Shown here: positions 9,813-20,841 of the stretch, in pieces | Position numbering within the stretch: position 1 is the first letter of the stretch | Layout of the letters: each line of letters starts with the position of its first letter | Source: Paraphysoderma sedebokerense | Taxonomy: Eukaryota; Blastocladiomycota; Physodermatomycetes; Physodermatales; Physodermataceae | Reading direction: 5' to 3' | Assembly (NCBI GenBank): GCA_025602915.1 | Contig: JAHLJZ010000071.1 | Span: 1 to 64,000, forward strand | DNA length: 64,000 bases | Notes under the pieces: model-generated | Told to the model about the DNA's origin: nothing | What the model saw: only the letters and a program-made list of their open reading frames with translations | Database searches by the model: none | Made by a program: the position numbers and the translations under genes

Positions 9813-12800
9813 ATGAGGAGGATACCGCGGATACATATTCAACGCGAAGCACCGAGTTATCATACTTGGGCTTTTATATTCCCTTGGAGCTTTATCAAAC
9901 CCTCTCCTCAGCAACGCATTAGGCGAAGGGTTTCACACCATACAAAGTCTTCCAGTTCGATATGTAGCACTCAAACGGTTCAATCGAAAAACTTCTCTAC
10001 TGTTTGTCACGCTGCTAGATCAATAACCTTGACCCGGCTCCGGCAAATGCCGCTTCAACAGAAATCACCACTTCGAGCCCATCGGCTTGCTAATTCAACT
10101 GCAGCGTCACATCAATTACAATTCGAAACTTCTACGGTTTCAGAAGCTTCTGCACCTTCAAATACTTCAATTTCAAGTGAGGAAGTGGAATCGTCATCAC
10201 ATGTCGAACGATCGACTCAAAAGTATCTCGCTATAAAACAAGAGCTAGAACAGAACGGAATATACCCTGTCGATGAAGACCCAGACGTGTATGTTGCTCA
10301 AACCTTCCAGGAGGCCGAGCTGTTATCTAGGTTATTTCAGGAAGATAGTTTTGTCGGATTCGATACCAAATTGATGGTCGGTCGACCATGCCCAACTCGG
10401 ACGTATCTGCCATCCGATATCATCCCTCCGCCCCATATTGTTGAAGCAGTTAACTCGGGGGCAATCCACCAACAGCTTGTCGGACATCCAAATTCTTCCA
10501 TACTTGGCGTCCCTCATTCCTCGAATCATCGACCGGTGTCATTAATACAGATAGCGAATCACTTGTCGTCAGTGATATTTCAAATTCGACGGATCGTATT
10601 ACAAGAACCTTACCAATTTCCTCCCTCGTTGCTGAAAATTCTCAAGTCCAAGAGCATTGCGAAAGCTGGAATTCATTCGACACGGAATTTTACTCAGATT
10701 CGTCGAAGTTACGGAATATGGTGTTCCGGCGGTTTAGATTTACTGGAAATCGCCCGAACGAGGGGTCTGCAAATTTCCGATCCGTTCAAACGAAACGAGT
10801 CCACCGACCAGGTCACCATATCGAATAGTTCGGTCGAGATTGCAGAACTAGGATATCTTCTGACTCCGCAGTTGACACCTCGTACATCGAATACAGATCG
10901 GTCGTTGTGGGATTTCGATATGCGAGAATTACCGTATGAAATGATACGAGAAACTGCTGACGAAGCTTTTATACGGTACCTGGTAGCGTATAAAATGATC
11001 GAAGTCGGAATCTTACCGGAAACACTATTCAGCAAGCCATCCTTCACCAAAAAAACTCATGTTGAGAACGTATTTGCGATGATCCAAAAGAAATGTTCGA
11101 ACATGAAAGTACAATCTTGGCAGAGGTATCCTGTTGTATCAATCAACAGGTTAGCTTATATGATTAAGGATAGTTATAAGCCTTGGAAATTAGTTTACGA
11201 TGATGATAATCGGAGTAGGTTGTGTATGAGAGTTATTCGATCTTTGATAGAGGATGGCAAAGTGAGAATTGCGGCTGATCCTAATGTGGAAAACACGTTG
11301 ACCGTTGAAGAAGTGGGAAAAATTGATGATGTTAGTATGCGGCGATTATACGTAGAGGTACCAATTGATGGCCCTTTAAATCGCACTAAAGAACTAGCAC
11401 CTCGCGACCGGCCCGAAAAGTTTCAAAAACAAGCGACAAAGGAAAGACGCGGAACCGGCCATGTTCGAATAGGCGATCCTTCACTAACCCTATCCGATAT
11501 TGCTGCTCCGTCAGAGAAGCAAACATCTTCTCTTTGTAATCCTCTTCAAGCCCCTATTTATCTTTCACCAGAGATTGTTGATACCCTTACAAACGACTTT
11601 TATGAACATCTCGGCGAACGCCCAGAATTTTTAATTCGGCCACATGCCGCATTTCGACCTACAACAACTGACAAAGCTTTACGCAAAATCATTACCAAGA
11701 CGTTCCTTCCGCATCGCCACAAATTTACGGACGAGAAAGTATCAAATGTGGTGGCATCACAAATTATTGACAAGCTAATTCAGCAAAACAAAATCGTCAC
11801 CGATTTTTTGGACCCAAACCTAATAGCGGTGGTTGCTAATGCCCCTTCATCTAAGACTTTGGCGACAATTTTTTCAACCCCTGTCCCGGACATTCTTATT
11901 AATGCAACGCATGGATTTATGGCCAGAATGTTTGTTAACAATCAAATTGTTCCATTGGAAAGTGTTTATAAAGTCTTATTCACGGCTTCACCGTTGGTTT
12001 CATGGGTTAGAAATTGGTGGATAAAGTTTAAATTAAACAAAGATCCACGGAAAGGTAAAGGTTTGGTGAAATTATCCTTGGATTATGACGACGGCATTAA
12101 ATTATCGGAGTGGGTAGTGAAGGGGTTAGTTCAGAAGGGATTGATTAGAACTTTCACCCGGGAAGAAGATGGGAAAGAATTTGCGCAATTCAAATGGGAT
12201 ATTCCGGGTCAGCCGCAGACGTCATCTTCCGATTCAAATCAAACGACGAAGAAATCAAATTATGTTCGATTATTTACGGACTGGCACCCATCAATTCTTC
12301 CTATTCAACATTCCTATGATCCCCACAGTTTGGCAACCGACGATTCGATCTCTGCTATTCACGACATTTCTATGATTTATACCCGGCTTCGTGCCCTCCA
12401 TCCTCATTTATCAGAGTTTCAATTAGGTGGAATTTTGAATCGTTTGAAACACAATATACCCGCTGGACAGTTACTTCATTTTCGTCCCCACTCTACTGAT
12501 TTATCATCCACTTCAACAATTCCTTCACCCTCTCCACCTTCATCGCGATCAACTCTTATTCAACCAGACCGAATTTTATCTTCCAATACATCATCTGTAG
12601 AGTCTGTCAAATTCAAATCCCAGCTCACCGATACCCAATATTACAGAATTATTGATAGTTTGGTCGCGAGGAACATTCTCATTCCGACGATCCGACCCGG
12701 ATATTACCTCTTCAACCACTATGTTCAATTGCCATCCAGCAATTCACCTACGGCTCCCTCCTCCTCAGTATCTCATCATTCTAGCTCAAACTTTCATGTG

Positions 12801-13094
12801 TCATCTTCCTCCCGACACGACTCCAACCAAAATGTTCCAAATCCATACTCGTATCTTCCAACACCTGATTTCAATCGCCTTAAACAATATTTATCTGTTT
12901 CAACTCAAAGTGAGCAAACGGAAACCGCAACTCCATTTACTTTGCGCGAATCTATTAGAGAATTTTTGAATACATATATGGATGGTGTTAAAGTCCCGAG
13001 AACGAGGTTAGAAAGTATTGTGGAGAACGCAGTTAGACGATTAGAAAAAGAAAGGGCGGTTGAAGTAGAAGTTAGGGTTAGAATAAAGGTGTAG
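9813..13094 (+). CDS. Large mitochondrial-looking protein with degenerate 3'-5' exonuclease (DEDD) domain
   Basis: One uninterrupted exon of 1093 residues, unusual in this intron-rich window. Residues 1-80 are Arg/Ser-rich and almost free of acidic residues, a likely mitochondrial presequence. Residues about 170-395 follow the RNase D/WRN exonuclease pattern: DSFVGFDTKL where active enzymes have FDTEW; VSLIQIANHLSSVIFQI (strand pair); SIAKAGIHSTRNFTQIRRSY where the second catalytic Asp is expected; then DLLEIARTRG and ETADEAFIRYLVAYKM. Two acidic catalytic positions seem lost, so the fold is probably non-catalytic and may bind RNA. The remaining 700 residues contain several helical modules of about 90 residues that could be winged-helix-like repeats, separated by Ser/Pro-rich linkers. 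A mitochondrial RNA role is inferred. Confidence 0.7.
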   Translation: MRRIPRIHIQREAPSYHTWAFIFPWSFIKPSPQQRIRRRVSHHTKSSSSICSTQTVQSKNFSTVCHAARSITLTRLRQMPLQQKSPLRAHRLANSTAASHQLQFETSTVSEASAPSNTSISSEEVESSSHVERSTQKYLAIKQELEQNGIYPVDEDPDVYVAQTFQEAELLSRLFQEDSFVGFDTKLMVGRPCPTRTYLPSDIIPPPHIVEAVNSGAIHQQLVGHPNSSILGVPHSSNHRPVSLIQIANHLSSVIFQIRRIVLQEPYQFPPSLLKILKSKSIAKAGIHSTRNFTQIRRSYGIWCSGGLDLLEIARTRGLQISDPFKRNESTDQVTISNSSVEIAELGYLLTPQLTPRTSNTDRSLWDFDMRELPYEMIRETADEAFIRYLVAYKMIEVGILPETLFSKPSFTKKTHVENVFAMIQKKCSNMKVQSWQRYPVVSINRLAYMIKDSYKPWKLVYDDDNRSRLCMRVIRSLIEDGKVRIAADPNVENTLTVEEVGKIDDVSMRRLYVEVPIDGPLNRTKELAPRDRPEKFQKQATKERRGTGHVRIGDPSLTLSDIAAPSEKQTSSLCNPLQAPIYLSPEIVDTLTNDFYEHLGERPEFLIRPHAAFRPTTTDKALRKIITKTFLPHRHKFTDEKVSNVVASQIIDKLIQQNKIVTDFLDPNLIAVVANAPSSKTLATIFSTPVPDILINATHGFMARMFVNNQIVPLESVYKVLFTASPLVSWVRNWWIKFKLNKDPRKGKGLVKLSLDYDDGIKLSEWVVKGLVQKGLIRTFTREEDGKEFAQFKWDIPGQPQTSSSDSNQTTKKSNYVRLFTDWHPSILPIQHSYDPHSLATDDSISAIHDISMIYTRLRALHPHLSEFQLGGILNRLKHNIPAGQLLHFRPHSTDLSSTSTIPSPSPPSSRSTLIQPDRILSSNTSSVESVKFKSQLTDTQYYRIIDSLVARNILIPTIRPGYYLFNHYVQLPSSNSPTAPSSSVSHHSSSNFHVSSSSRHDSNQNVPNPYSYLPTPDFNRLKQYLSVSTQSEQTETATPFTLRESIREFLNTYMDGVKVPRTRLESIVENAVRRLEKERAVEVEVRVRIKV

Positions 13095-13400
13095 AGAAGA
13101 GCCATCTTTTAGAAGTCGTCTGGAGGAATGGGAAAAGTGATTAAAGTATAAGGCTCTTTGCGTTCTGGGAAGAGGCTGTCAACTAATGACTTCGGAATTA
13201 GTTTTGTCATAATTTCAGGGTAGAATGATTCGTACTGTATCCAGTGTATTTTGATTGTCAATACAGAATTCATGAAGTCATTATTGCCTTACTCCTCATG
13301 GTAAAATGTATTGCTATTCTATTTTTTACAATCCGCTCAATTCGTCTCGATACTTCCCATGAACAAATATTTGACGACTGGTATTTACTTAGTGGCGCAT
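13095..13400. other. Convergent intergenic region
   Basis: About 306 bp between the 3' ends of the exonuclease-like gene (+) and the NmrA-like gene (-). A short open frame on + starts at 13244, but it runs into the opposite gene and has no recognisable content. Confidence 0.45.
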
Positions 13401-14687
13401 TTATTCTCCGCCGACGCAAAAATAATCTTCATACCGCTTCCAGAACCAATCCGTATCCTTCAACTTTCCTTTCCCGACTAACATTTGACCATCCTCACTA
13501 ATCATGTCCATCTTTCCATCTCTAATGAGCCCAAACACTTCAATCAAGAGCTTAACTAATGTTACATCAAAATTCTCTAATTGAGAATACATCTTCTGTG
13601 CTTCCTTCAGCGATAATTTTGGATCGAACTCGTACGGATGACGCAAAGAAGGACAGAGAGTTTTGGTCGCACTCTTGGCGAGTGTGGTACCGTTTATGAG
13701 TGAAGCACCAGTGATGGTATATACTATTAGGGTTTAGAGAGAGGAAATTGGAATTAGTACTCGCACTTTGATGCATGGAAGAAATAAAGCTTTAAGGAAG
13801 CAGATTTGCGGAAACTTGAGAATACCTTTTTTATTGTGCTCGGATGGATTCGTGAGGATCTTGTGAGATGATAAAGCTGCATCCCGGATGGTAATTGGAG
13901 CGAATGAACCATGACCTATTGGAATGGGAATAGAAGATTCGTCTTGGATTATTTGTGAAAAATCAAGGAAACTATTACCATTAAGAAATCAGTCAGTCTA
14001 GAGTATAAATCAGAACATAAACAGAAAACTTTGGTTATACCGGTCCATGATAAAGGCTAATTTCAGTACTGTATAGTTTATATTCTTCACCCCACCATTC
14101 TGCAAGAATGTTTCAATATCCTTATACATTCCCAACGCATTTGTTCCCATCTCCGAACCTATCCTCGACCAAATTACGACACTTTGTAATTTCAATTCAT
14201 CGGCAGCGAGTAAGTAATTCTTACTGATCTCGTTCAACTTCGGTACCACCGGCGGAATGAGGAGCAAATGGGTAACGTCGAACAGTTTTAATGACTTCAC
14301 AATATCGGCATGTGATGATTCATTTGGGATGGGAACAACAGTACATCCTAAATTCTGTACTATTTTCGCATGCTCAGACTCCGGGTCAGCAATTCCGCAG
14401 AAGATTTGGTATTGTGGGTGATCAAGCTGTTTAATTGATGAATAGGAAGGAGGAAGAAAAATAGGAGTGTCGTCATTGAAGTTGGATAAAAGTTCGACGG
14501 CAGTAATATATGCTAGTAAAGCGTCTGTGGATGTGATGAAAAGATTTAATGGTGAGTTGGAAGGTCGGGAGTTGTCAGACATAAAAAATGGTGTCTGTTT
14601 CGCAGCGATGATGAGGAACGGTAGAGTAAGAGATAACAGGCCGAGGATAAGCGGATTTGAGTGCAGTCTCCTTATTGAGGGCAGCAT
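13401..14687 (-). CDS. NmrA-like (atypical SDR) membrane-anchored protein
   Basis: Three exons (minus): 14687-14041, 13971-13826, 13723-13401; 371 residues. Start is the first ATG (MLPSIRRLHSNP); the frame is open 31 codons further but only from a TTG. Residues about 13-32 (LILGLLSLTLPFLIIAAK) form a membrane anchor. The rest follows the NmrA/NAD(P)-binding pattern: DALLAYITAVELLSN helix, GIADPESEHAKIVQNLGCTV, KLFDVTHLLLIPPV, SVVIWSRIGSE, YTVLKLAFIMDRFLDF, then PIGHGSFAPITIRDAA and KVYTITGASLINGTTL (the family's YTLTG motif). The usual glycine-rich nucleotide loop after the first strand is replaced by ITSTDALLAY, so cofactor binding may be altered. NmrA-like proteins act as redox sensors or reductases; the substrate cannot be told. 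Confidence 0.78.
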
Positions 14688-15508
14688 AGTCTCTCTTCTT
14701 TGATATGGATTGTAGAGATTGAGTAAAGAATTATTGCTAAACAAATTAATTGCGGAAACTCCAAGGAGATCAAGGCCCAAGCGCCAACTTCAGTACTATG
14801 ACCATGTTATACATTGTTCATCATCTGTCTTCCAATTTTGCTATCAGTCCGAGTCATGATGTTCATCATTACATTTCTTACTGTACATCAATTCGCAATT
14901 GACTGATTGACGATTCCCAAATTGCGACCGATCAAGGTCAGTCTCAGCTAAAAGAGAATGGAAGATCGATCCGTGCCATCTTGCTCTAAAATAATTCGAA
15001 GAAGAGCTTACAAATTAAAATTGCTTCCGAAAAATGAATCGACATAAGAATATGTGTGATTGTTCTTATTTTCGGGACAACCTATTCAGCAGCTTTTTGG
15101 AGCAGCGTTACTGGCGTGCTATCCCGATCCTCCCACCAGACAAGTTGTGCGCAAAAAGCGAAAAAAGCACAAGCTATAACAACTCATGAGCCTTGCCGCA
15201 AAAAAGTATTTGCAGTGGATATTTCACCATCTGGGCAGCAATGAATCTTTCTAAGTTTGAATTGTGGAACCCCAATGCTTGGGCTTGGTGAATTAAGCCG
15301 CGATAATGCACAGCCTAGAAAACGGTGGTGGCTGGTGATGTCATGGGTAGAGAATGCGGCCGCTGATACCTCCACCTAAAAGGAGCATATTCCGCATTTA
15401 GAGTCTATTTCCTGTTTCTTAAAGCAAACACTTATTTAATGGTATACCCGCTCGTCCCCTACGGAAGAAAGCAGTAAATCTATCTGCGTAGCATTTTCGA
15501 CAGACCAA
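14688..15508. other. Intergenic region, about 0.8 kb
   Basis: Upstream of the NmrA-like gene (-) and the secreted orphan (+). Small open frames (15056-15244, 15184-15375) lack any recognisable feature. No repeat or RNA gene seen. Confidence 0.45.
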
Positions 15509-16210
15509 ATGCTGTTACGCCATATCCTTCCTCGTTGTAAAATACGCAGTCTAGTCGGATATGCCATACTCGCACTCCCGAATTTCGCATTGTGCCTGCT
15601 GCCTTGTCGAACGTCAGTACAGCAATGGTGTGTGCAATACAATGAAACAAGATACGTCGGTCCGGACATTCTATACGATTTGGAAGGTCGCTTTGAAGGG
15701 CCTATTGCCAACCGGGGCAACTTGAATGCCGGCGGTAATAAGAATGTACCGTCAGGCAATGAAAGCTTTTATGGAACTGTCCCACCACTCCTCAAATCTG
15801 CGGGGGCTATACCATCGTCACTCTCTTCGCCACATCCTAGTACAACAAGGACAATACGTCGTCGGTCACCGGTTCGACCTCCTCAACTACCTGCAAAAGC
15901 AGCGTCAACACCGTCAACCACCTCTGCACCACCACCAGGTCAAACACCGACAGCGAACACCGATCAATACACCTATTCTACGCAAATAACTTTTCAGCGG
16001 TATAATCTACTAGATGTAATCTCTCAGCAAAGAGCTTGTGTGAAGACAAATTCAAGGGGAGAAGGCTACTGTGAAGATTTCAGTTTAACAGATAATAGAA
16101 ATTTGAATGAAGGTACACTGGAATTGACTTTTGGTGGGGAAACAAGGACAGGAAAATTTAAAATTGAACAGGATGGACTATTCAAACGAGGATTTTGTTC
16201 TTGCGTCTGA
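15509..16210 (+). CDS. Secreted orphan protein with Pro/Thr-rich linker
   Basis: Single-exon frame of 233 residues from an ATG. A hydrophobic stretch (LVGYAILALPNFALCLLPC, residues about 15-33) preceded by basic residues is a probable signal peptide. The mature part begins with a Trp/Cys/Tyr segment (TSVQQWCVQYNETRYVGPD), then a Pro/Ser/Thr/Arg-rich linker (residues about 95-150). The C-terminal domain of about 80 residues has four cysteines (RACVKTN, GYCEDF, GFCSCV), suggesting two disulphides. The layout is that of a secreted or wall-associated small protein. I do not recognise the family; single-exon structure and overlapping frames on the other strand keep confidence moderate. Confidence 0.55.
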   Translation: MLLRHILPRCKIRSLVGYAILALPNFALCLLPCRTSVQQWCVQYNETRYVGPDILYDLEGRFEGPIANRGNLNAGGNKNVPSGNESFYGTVPPLLKSAGAIPSSLSSPHPSTTRTIRRRSPVRPPQLPAKAASTPSTTSAPPPGQTPTANTDQYTYSTQITFQRYNLLDVISQQRACVKTNSRGEGYCEDFSLTDNRNLNEGTLELTFGGETRTGKFKIEQDGLFKRGFCSCV

Positions 16211-16784
16211 ATTCAAATAGCCTAATATTAATTCTATTTCTCGTATGTCTAATACTAGTACAGATAATGCTGTAATATCCTTGTATACCCAATTATAGTC
16301 AACTAATAGATGAATGACTTTGCCGCGCAACTTCCCTTAACCACGTTCCGGTTTCCTCACTATTGTTTGATGTGGTAATTTAGTTTCAACCGGATCAGCT
16401 AATAGATCGCAACAATGGATCCAGATTTATGCGGGGGCTGTAGATGGGGGCACTCTCTAAAGGGATTTATCGGAATGTACAACGTCACCTAGTCTAATTT
16501 AATCAACAGATTCAGCACATACTCCCCAAAGTGACGTCACTGTATAGGTCAAATATGATATTCGTCTCAACATGTTCCTATATAACCATCCTGGGTTTCA
16601 GTCTTCCGTCATTTCAAATAAAACAATCTTGAGTGAAGGTTAACTTCTATCCTGTCATCGCCCCTCAAAGACGCTATCTCCTTTCCCTAATCTACCACCA
16701 AAATCTGTTCTATCGCACAAAAATTCTCGTACCACTTCAATAATTTCATAGTTGTGCCTCAATCAGATCAGCATATTCACTAAG
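16211..16784. promoter_or_regulatory. Upstream region of the small membrane-protein gene
   Basis: About 570 bp. It contains CTATATAACC at about 16579, a TATA-like element roughly 200 bp before the ATG, followed by pyrimidine-rich DNA that may be the 5' leader. No gene seen. Confidence 0.35.
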
Positions 16785-17282
16785 ATGTCTTCCCTAATCA
16801 TGGTATTTACGGCGATCCATTTCATTCTTTTCACGATGGAAGTTCTACACTCCTATTGGCATTGCTTGGTCCTCACAACCGGTATGAGACTCACCCCTCA
16901 AAAACTTTACTCGCGGTCTTGGTATTTTATGTGGGACTTAACCACCGTATTACTTTCGAATATCACATTATCCCCAAAACTACCGGATCCCCGACTCTCT
17001 TCTTTACCCGTCCTATCATCGCTCTTTAATACCGTGTTTCGAATGTTCGCTTATGGTCACACTATCCAACATGTATATTATGTCTTGGGTTGGTTCAAAG
17101 CGCCATATCCGAAACACGTGAAGACAGTCGTTGAATGGAGCGTATTAAATTGGAAGGAGAAAGGCAAGAGACAAGATCACTGGTGGAAAACTATGGGTAC
17201 TGGTTTGGATATTGTTACCCATTTGTTGATGGCAGGGATGCATCTGTACGTCATGGGGCGATTGACTGGATTTGCAGTCTAA
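16785..17282 (+). CDS. Small polytopic membrane protein, unknown family
   Basis: Single exon, 165 residues, ATG at 16785 (MSSLIMVFTAIHFILFTMEV); a GTG 33 bp upstream is in frame but unlikely. Four hydrophobic helices are visible: residues about 3-28 (including HSYWHCLVLTTG), about 41-58 (WYFMWDLTTVLLSNITL), about 80-105 (FRMFAYGHTIQHVYYVLGWF) and about 138-162 (LDIVTHLLMAGMHLYVMG). Histidines recur within or beside the helices (HSYWH, YGHTIQH, THLLMAGMH), reminiscent of metal- or haem-binding membrane proteins, but no signature of a known family is recognised. Localisation and role are open. Confidence 0.6.
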   Translation: MSSLIMVFTAIHFILFTMEVLHSYWHCLVLTTGMRLTPQKLYSRSWYFMWDLTTVLLSNITLSPKLPDPRLSSLPVLSSLFNTVFRMFAYGHTIQHVYYVLGWFKAPYPKHVKTVVEWSVLNWKEKGKRQDHWWKTMGTGLDIVTHLLMAGMHLYVMGRLTGFAV

Positions 17283-18111
17283 GGAACTAGTCAACCGTAA
17301 ATGTTAGCAATCCCGATTTGGTTAGTCCTCTCTGGTAAGGATGGAGCGTAAAGCAGGCAGGCTTATGACGATGCTGTTACCATTGAATCGGTTGAAAATC
17401 TTTTGTAAATAGCTATATACCCGAGATAATAAGACTCTCTCAATCCGCGTAAACTTGCGCAAAGTCGCATAAGAGACCTGGAAGGCAAAGGAATATTCAG
17501 ACTGCAATAGTAGTCAGTTTACCCTGGATATACAATATTCCCATTTCGTCTTCACTACGAGAATGATATCTGTTACACCAATTCTCGAGATAATATTCTG
17601 ATAAATAACGATCACAGAAATTTCAAATATTACAAATTTCGATAGAAACTGCTAGTAATTAGCAACTGCGCTGAACCACTTGTTTCGACATTTATATTTT
17701 ATATAAATTAGCGATGCTTATGTAAGTGCCAAAAATAGCATTGTGCAGAAAGGGCAAAAATGTTGAACATCTCCCGCGCAACAGAAACGTTTTTTCAACC
17801 CATTTTTTTTTTTCACCCGAGACACCGGGAAACATACATATCTAAGTAATTCTCGATAACGAATTGCAATATAAAAATTATCGAACCTCCAGCATCGTCG
17901 TCGTCCGGTAATTTGTCCTTCCTCCGGTCCTCATCCGCAGTTAGGCTAATTCCCCATTCTTACAAAGAAAGTCACCTATGACCCCCTAATTTCACATCAG
18001 CCACACACATCCAATCAGTACTCATGAAACCAAAAATTAAACCAGCAAAAGACCTATCCGGTATTCTGAAATCGTTCTCTCTCTTTCTTACTCCTAATTC
18101 ACTTTAACAAA
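17283..18111. other. Intergenic region, about 0.8 kb
   Basis: AT-rich DNA before the decarboxylase gene, with a pure T run at about 17808-17817. No gene, RNA or repeat is supported. Confidence 0.45.
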
Positions 18112-20351
18112 ATGACTCCTCCTGTCTTTACTCTATGTTCAGAAGATATCGCCAGTTTTCGTAATTCATCCGGTACTCGAAAACACATCAATGGAGCCCA
18201 CCGCACCAATTCTGCAGTCAGTATAACAAATGGAAGTGCTAATGGGCATGTAACGTCTAAAGACCTACACCCCGAAGCCGAAGAGTTGAATAAATTATTA
18301 AGTTTCGTGAAGGATGTCCTAGTCAAGTGTAATGTTCCTGTTTGTCCCCTTACGTTCCGAATCTCCGATTGTTTCTCTAATCATTTTCATTTAACTGGGA
18401 CTAAATTGTGTATTCAATTCCACCGGCACTGAATCATATAATAAAACGATTATAGACGTTAACGATAATCACGACGATGAAGTTCCTGTGTCATTGGAAG
18501 TTCCGGCCACAGAATTGCGGGATCACATGGATTTCTCGATATCAGATTTGAAAGGAGTTGGTGTCGATGGTAAGTAATGGCGCTTCAAATATACCGATTA
18601 TGCGGCAGTTTGTCACTCTACTGCTTAGTAACATTGATTTTGTGCAGGTATTATGTCTTCTATCAAGGATATGTTAAAGTATAGGTTAGCAATTATTTCT
18701 CTTCCGTCTTTACGTCATGAAGCATGACGTTTATGCTCATATCATTCGTATAACTCTTAGTACGAGAACAGGCAGTCCGAGATTTTTGGACAAACTGTAT
18801 GCCGCAACAAACCCAATCGGTATGTTATAATTTCATTCATTTGGCACCGGTTGATTCTGGTGGTTTAATGCTTTACCCCGTAGGAATGATATCTGAGCTG
18901 CTAATTGCTGCGTTAAACTGTAATGGCCATGTCTATCAAGTTTCACCGGTTGGTACATTAATGGAACTTGAGTGTATTTCAAAGATGTCAAACATTATCG
19001 GTTACAATAGTGGAGGAGGAGTGTTTTGCCCAGGGGGTAGCGCGAGCAACACCTTGGCGATGGTGACGGCCCGAAACTATATGTTCCCCGAAATTAAAAC
19101 TATGGGAATTCAATCGTTTCCAAAGAAATTAGTTCTATTTACATCGGCTCATGCTCATTATAGTATTGAAAAAGCAGCTATGTCTATGGGATTGGGAACC
19201 GATAACGTTATTCATGTTGACACTTCTGCTGACGGTAGATTGATTGTGGAAGATTTGGAACAAAAGATAAAAGACAGTTTGATGCAAGGATTCCAACCCT
19301 TTTTCGTCAACGCAACAGCAGGCACAACAGTCATGGTAAGTTTCATCTTTTGGTTGATCAAATAAGTGTCGAAATTCTAACGCACTGGCTTAATATATCT
19401 GAAATAATAGTGCTCTTTTGATCCGCTGCGAGATATCGCGCGAGTCACTAAAAAATATAAGTTATGGCTTCACGTCGACGGATCTTGGGGAGGAAGTGTT
19501 GTGTTATCTCAGAAATGGAAACCGTTGGTAGATGGCCTGGAAGAGGTATCTTCAATTAATTTGGTCTTCGAAATATATGTCAGTTAACTAATTCGTTGGA
19601 ACTCGTCATCCATACCAGTCTGATTCATTCACAGTCAATCCACATAAACTCCTCGGTGTTCCACTTCAGTGTTCAATTTTACTCACTCGGTCGGCCGACG
19701 TGATACCAGCATCAAATTCACTTTCGGCGGGTTATTTATTCCACGGCAATAGTTTTGATTTAGGAGACGGGACCTTAGGTTGTGGTCGTCGCAGTGACGG
19801 CATCAAATTCTTTTTGAGCTGGAAGTATTATGGTACCGGATACTATCGCGAACGAGTTGACAAAGCTTTCAGCAATGCCAAAATTCTTTGCGGACTTGTA
19901 AAACAGAATGAGAGGCTGGAACTGCTCTGGGATTTTGAACAGAATGAGCAAGATGGGAGATTGAACGTGTGTTTTTGGTATATCCCGAAATCGTTGGAGT
20001 CAAAGTATAATGTGGACAGATCGAAGATCAAGCAGCAATTGAGTACAAATGAAAGTTTGCGTACTGAAATGTCTCAAGTGACGAAATCGATTCACGCTGC
20101 GTTGTTGAAACGTGGTAAACTTATGGTACCTATTCTTTCTTCATCGTTATATCTTAATAATCTTTAATACTAATTCATTGATAATCTTACTTCAAAAACT
20201 TTCTCAGCTCGATTATGCACCCATGTCTCATCCCTTTGAATATCCACTTTTCTTCCGCGTCCCTATCAACTCTCCGCACGTTTCGTCTGATCATTTAAAC
20301 CTCATAGTTGACGAAATCACAACCATAGGAGATGATTTATTTGCTATTTAA
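18112..20351 (+). CDS. PLP-dependent group II decarboxylase, GAD/CSAD type
   Basis: Eight exons: 18112-18328, 18456-18569, 18648-18684, 18761-18819, 18884-19335, 19411-19545, 19619-20125, 20208-20351; 554 residues, every phase closes. It decarboxylates an acidic amino acid (glutamate, aspartate or cysteine sulphinate) with pyridoxal phosphate. Motifs: TGSPRFLDKLYAATNPIGMI, HVYQVSPVGTLMELE, GGVFCPGGSASNTLAMVTAR, TSAHAHYSIEKAAMSMGLG, FVNATAGTTV, LWLHVDGSWGG (Asp316 p-pyridinium contact), SFTVNPHKLLGVPLQCS with the Schiff-base Lys348, and NVCFWYIP near the end. This is the animal/bacterial GAD65-like branch, not the plant-type GAD usual in yeasts. Which substrate is used cannot be decided by eye. 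Presumably cytosolic. Confidence 0.93.
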
Positions 20352-20841
20352 TCATGTTTAATGAACCTTAATTTTGTTTCTACAACTTTACCAGTTGTAA
20401 GTAGTCATGGGTTATAATATTGTGATTGTATTTTTATGATGGATTGCAATATGTACTATGAACTAGTAGTGCAAGTTGATGTATTGTATATTAAGGTACT
20501 TTCTGAAAGTTCTTTGATAGTGAAATATATATAATTTAATTACGATTGATCAATCTCAGCATCATCTGAGTCCAGACGCCGGTCAGCTGCGACTAGTGTC
20601 CTTCACGGGCTTGACCTTGATTTATAGTCCAGCCATTTTATCACTCTTGGACGTTCCTTGTTGTCTTGAATCTTTGCAATCTCTCCACCGACAATAGTTA
20701 TCACCTTCATATTTCTGTCGGACTTGATTTTTGCTTTTCAACGTATAACTTACGCCCGCCGACCTTCGCTTTGTTTTCCCTTCATCAGCCTCAACATTTC
20801 GACATCACAACACTGTTATATATCCTACATTAAATTAAAAT
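20352..20841. other. Intergenic region between decarboxylase and LSM5
   Basis: About 490 bp holding the 3' end of the decarboxylase gene and the LSM5 upstream region. Small frames only; nothing recognisable. Confidence 0.45.
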
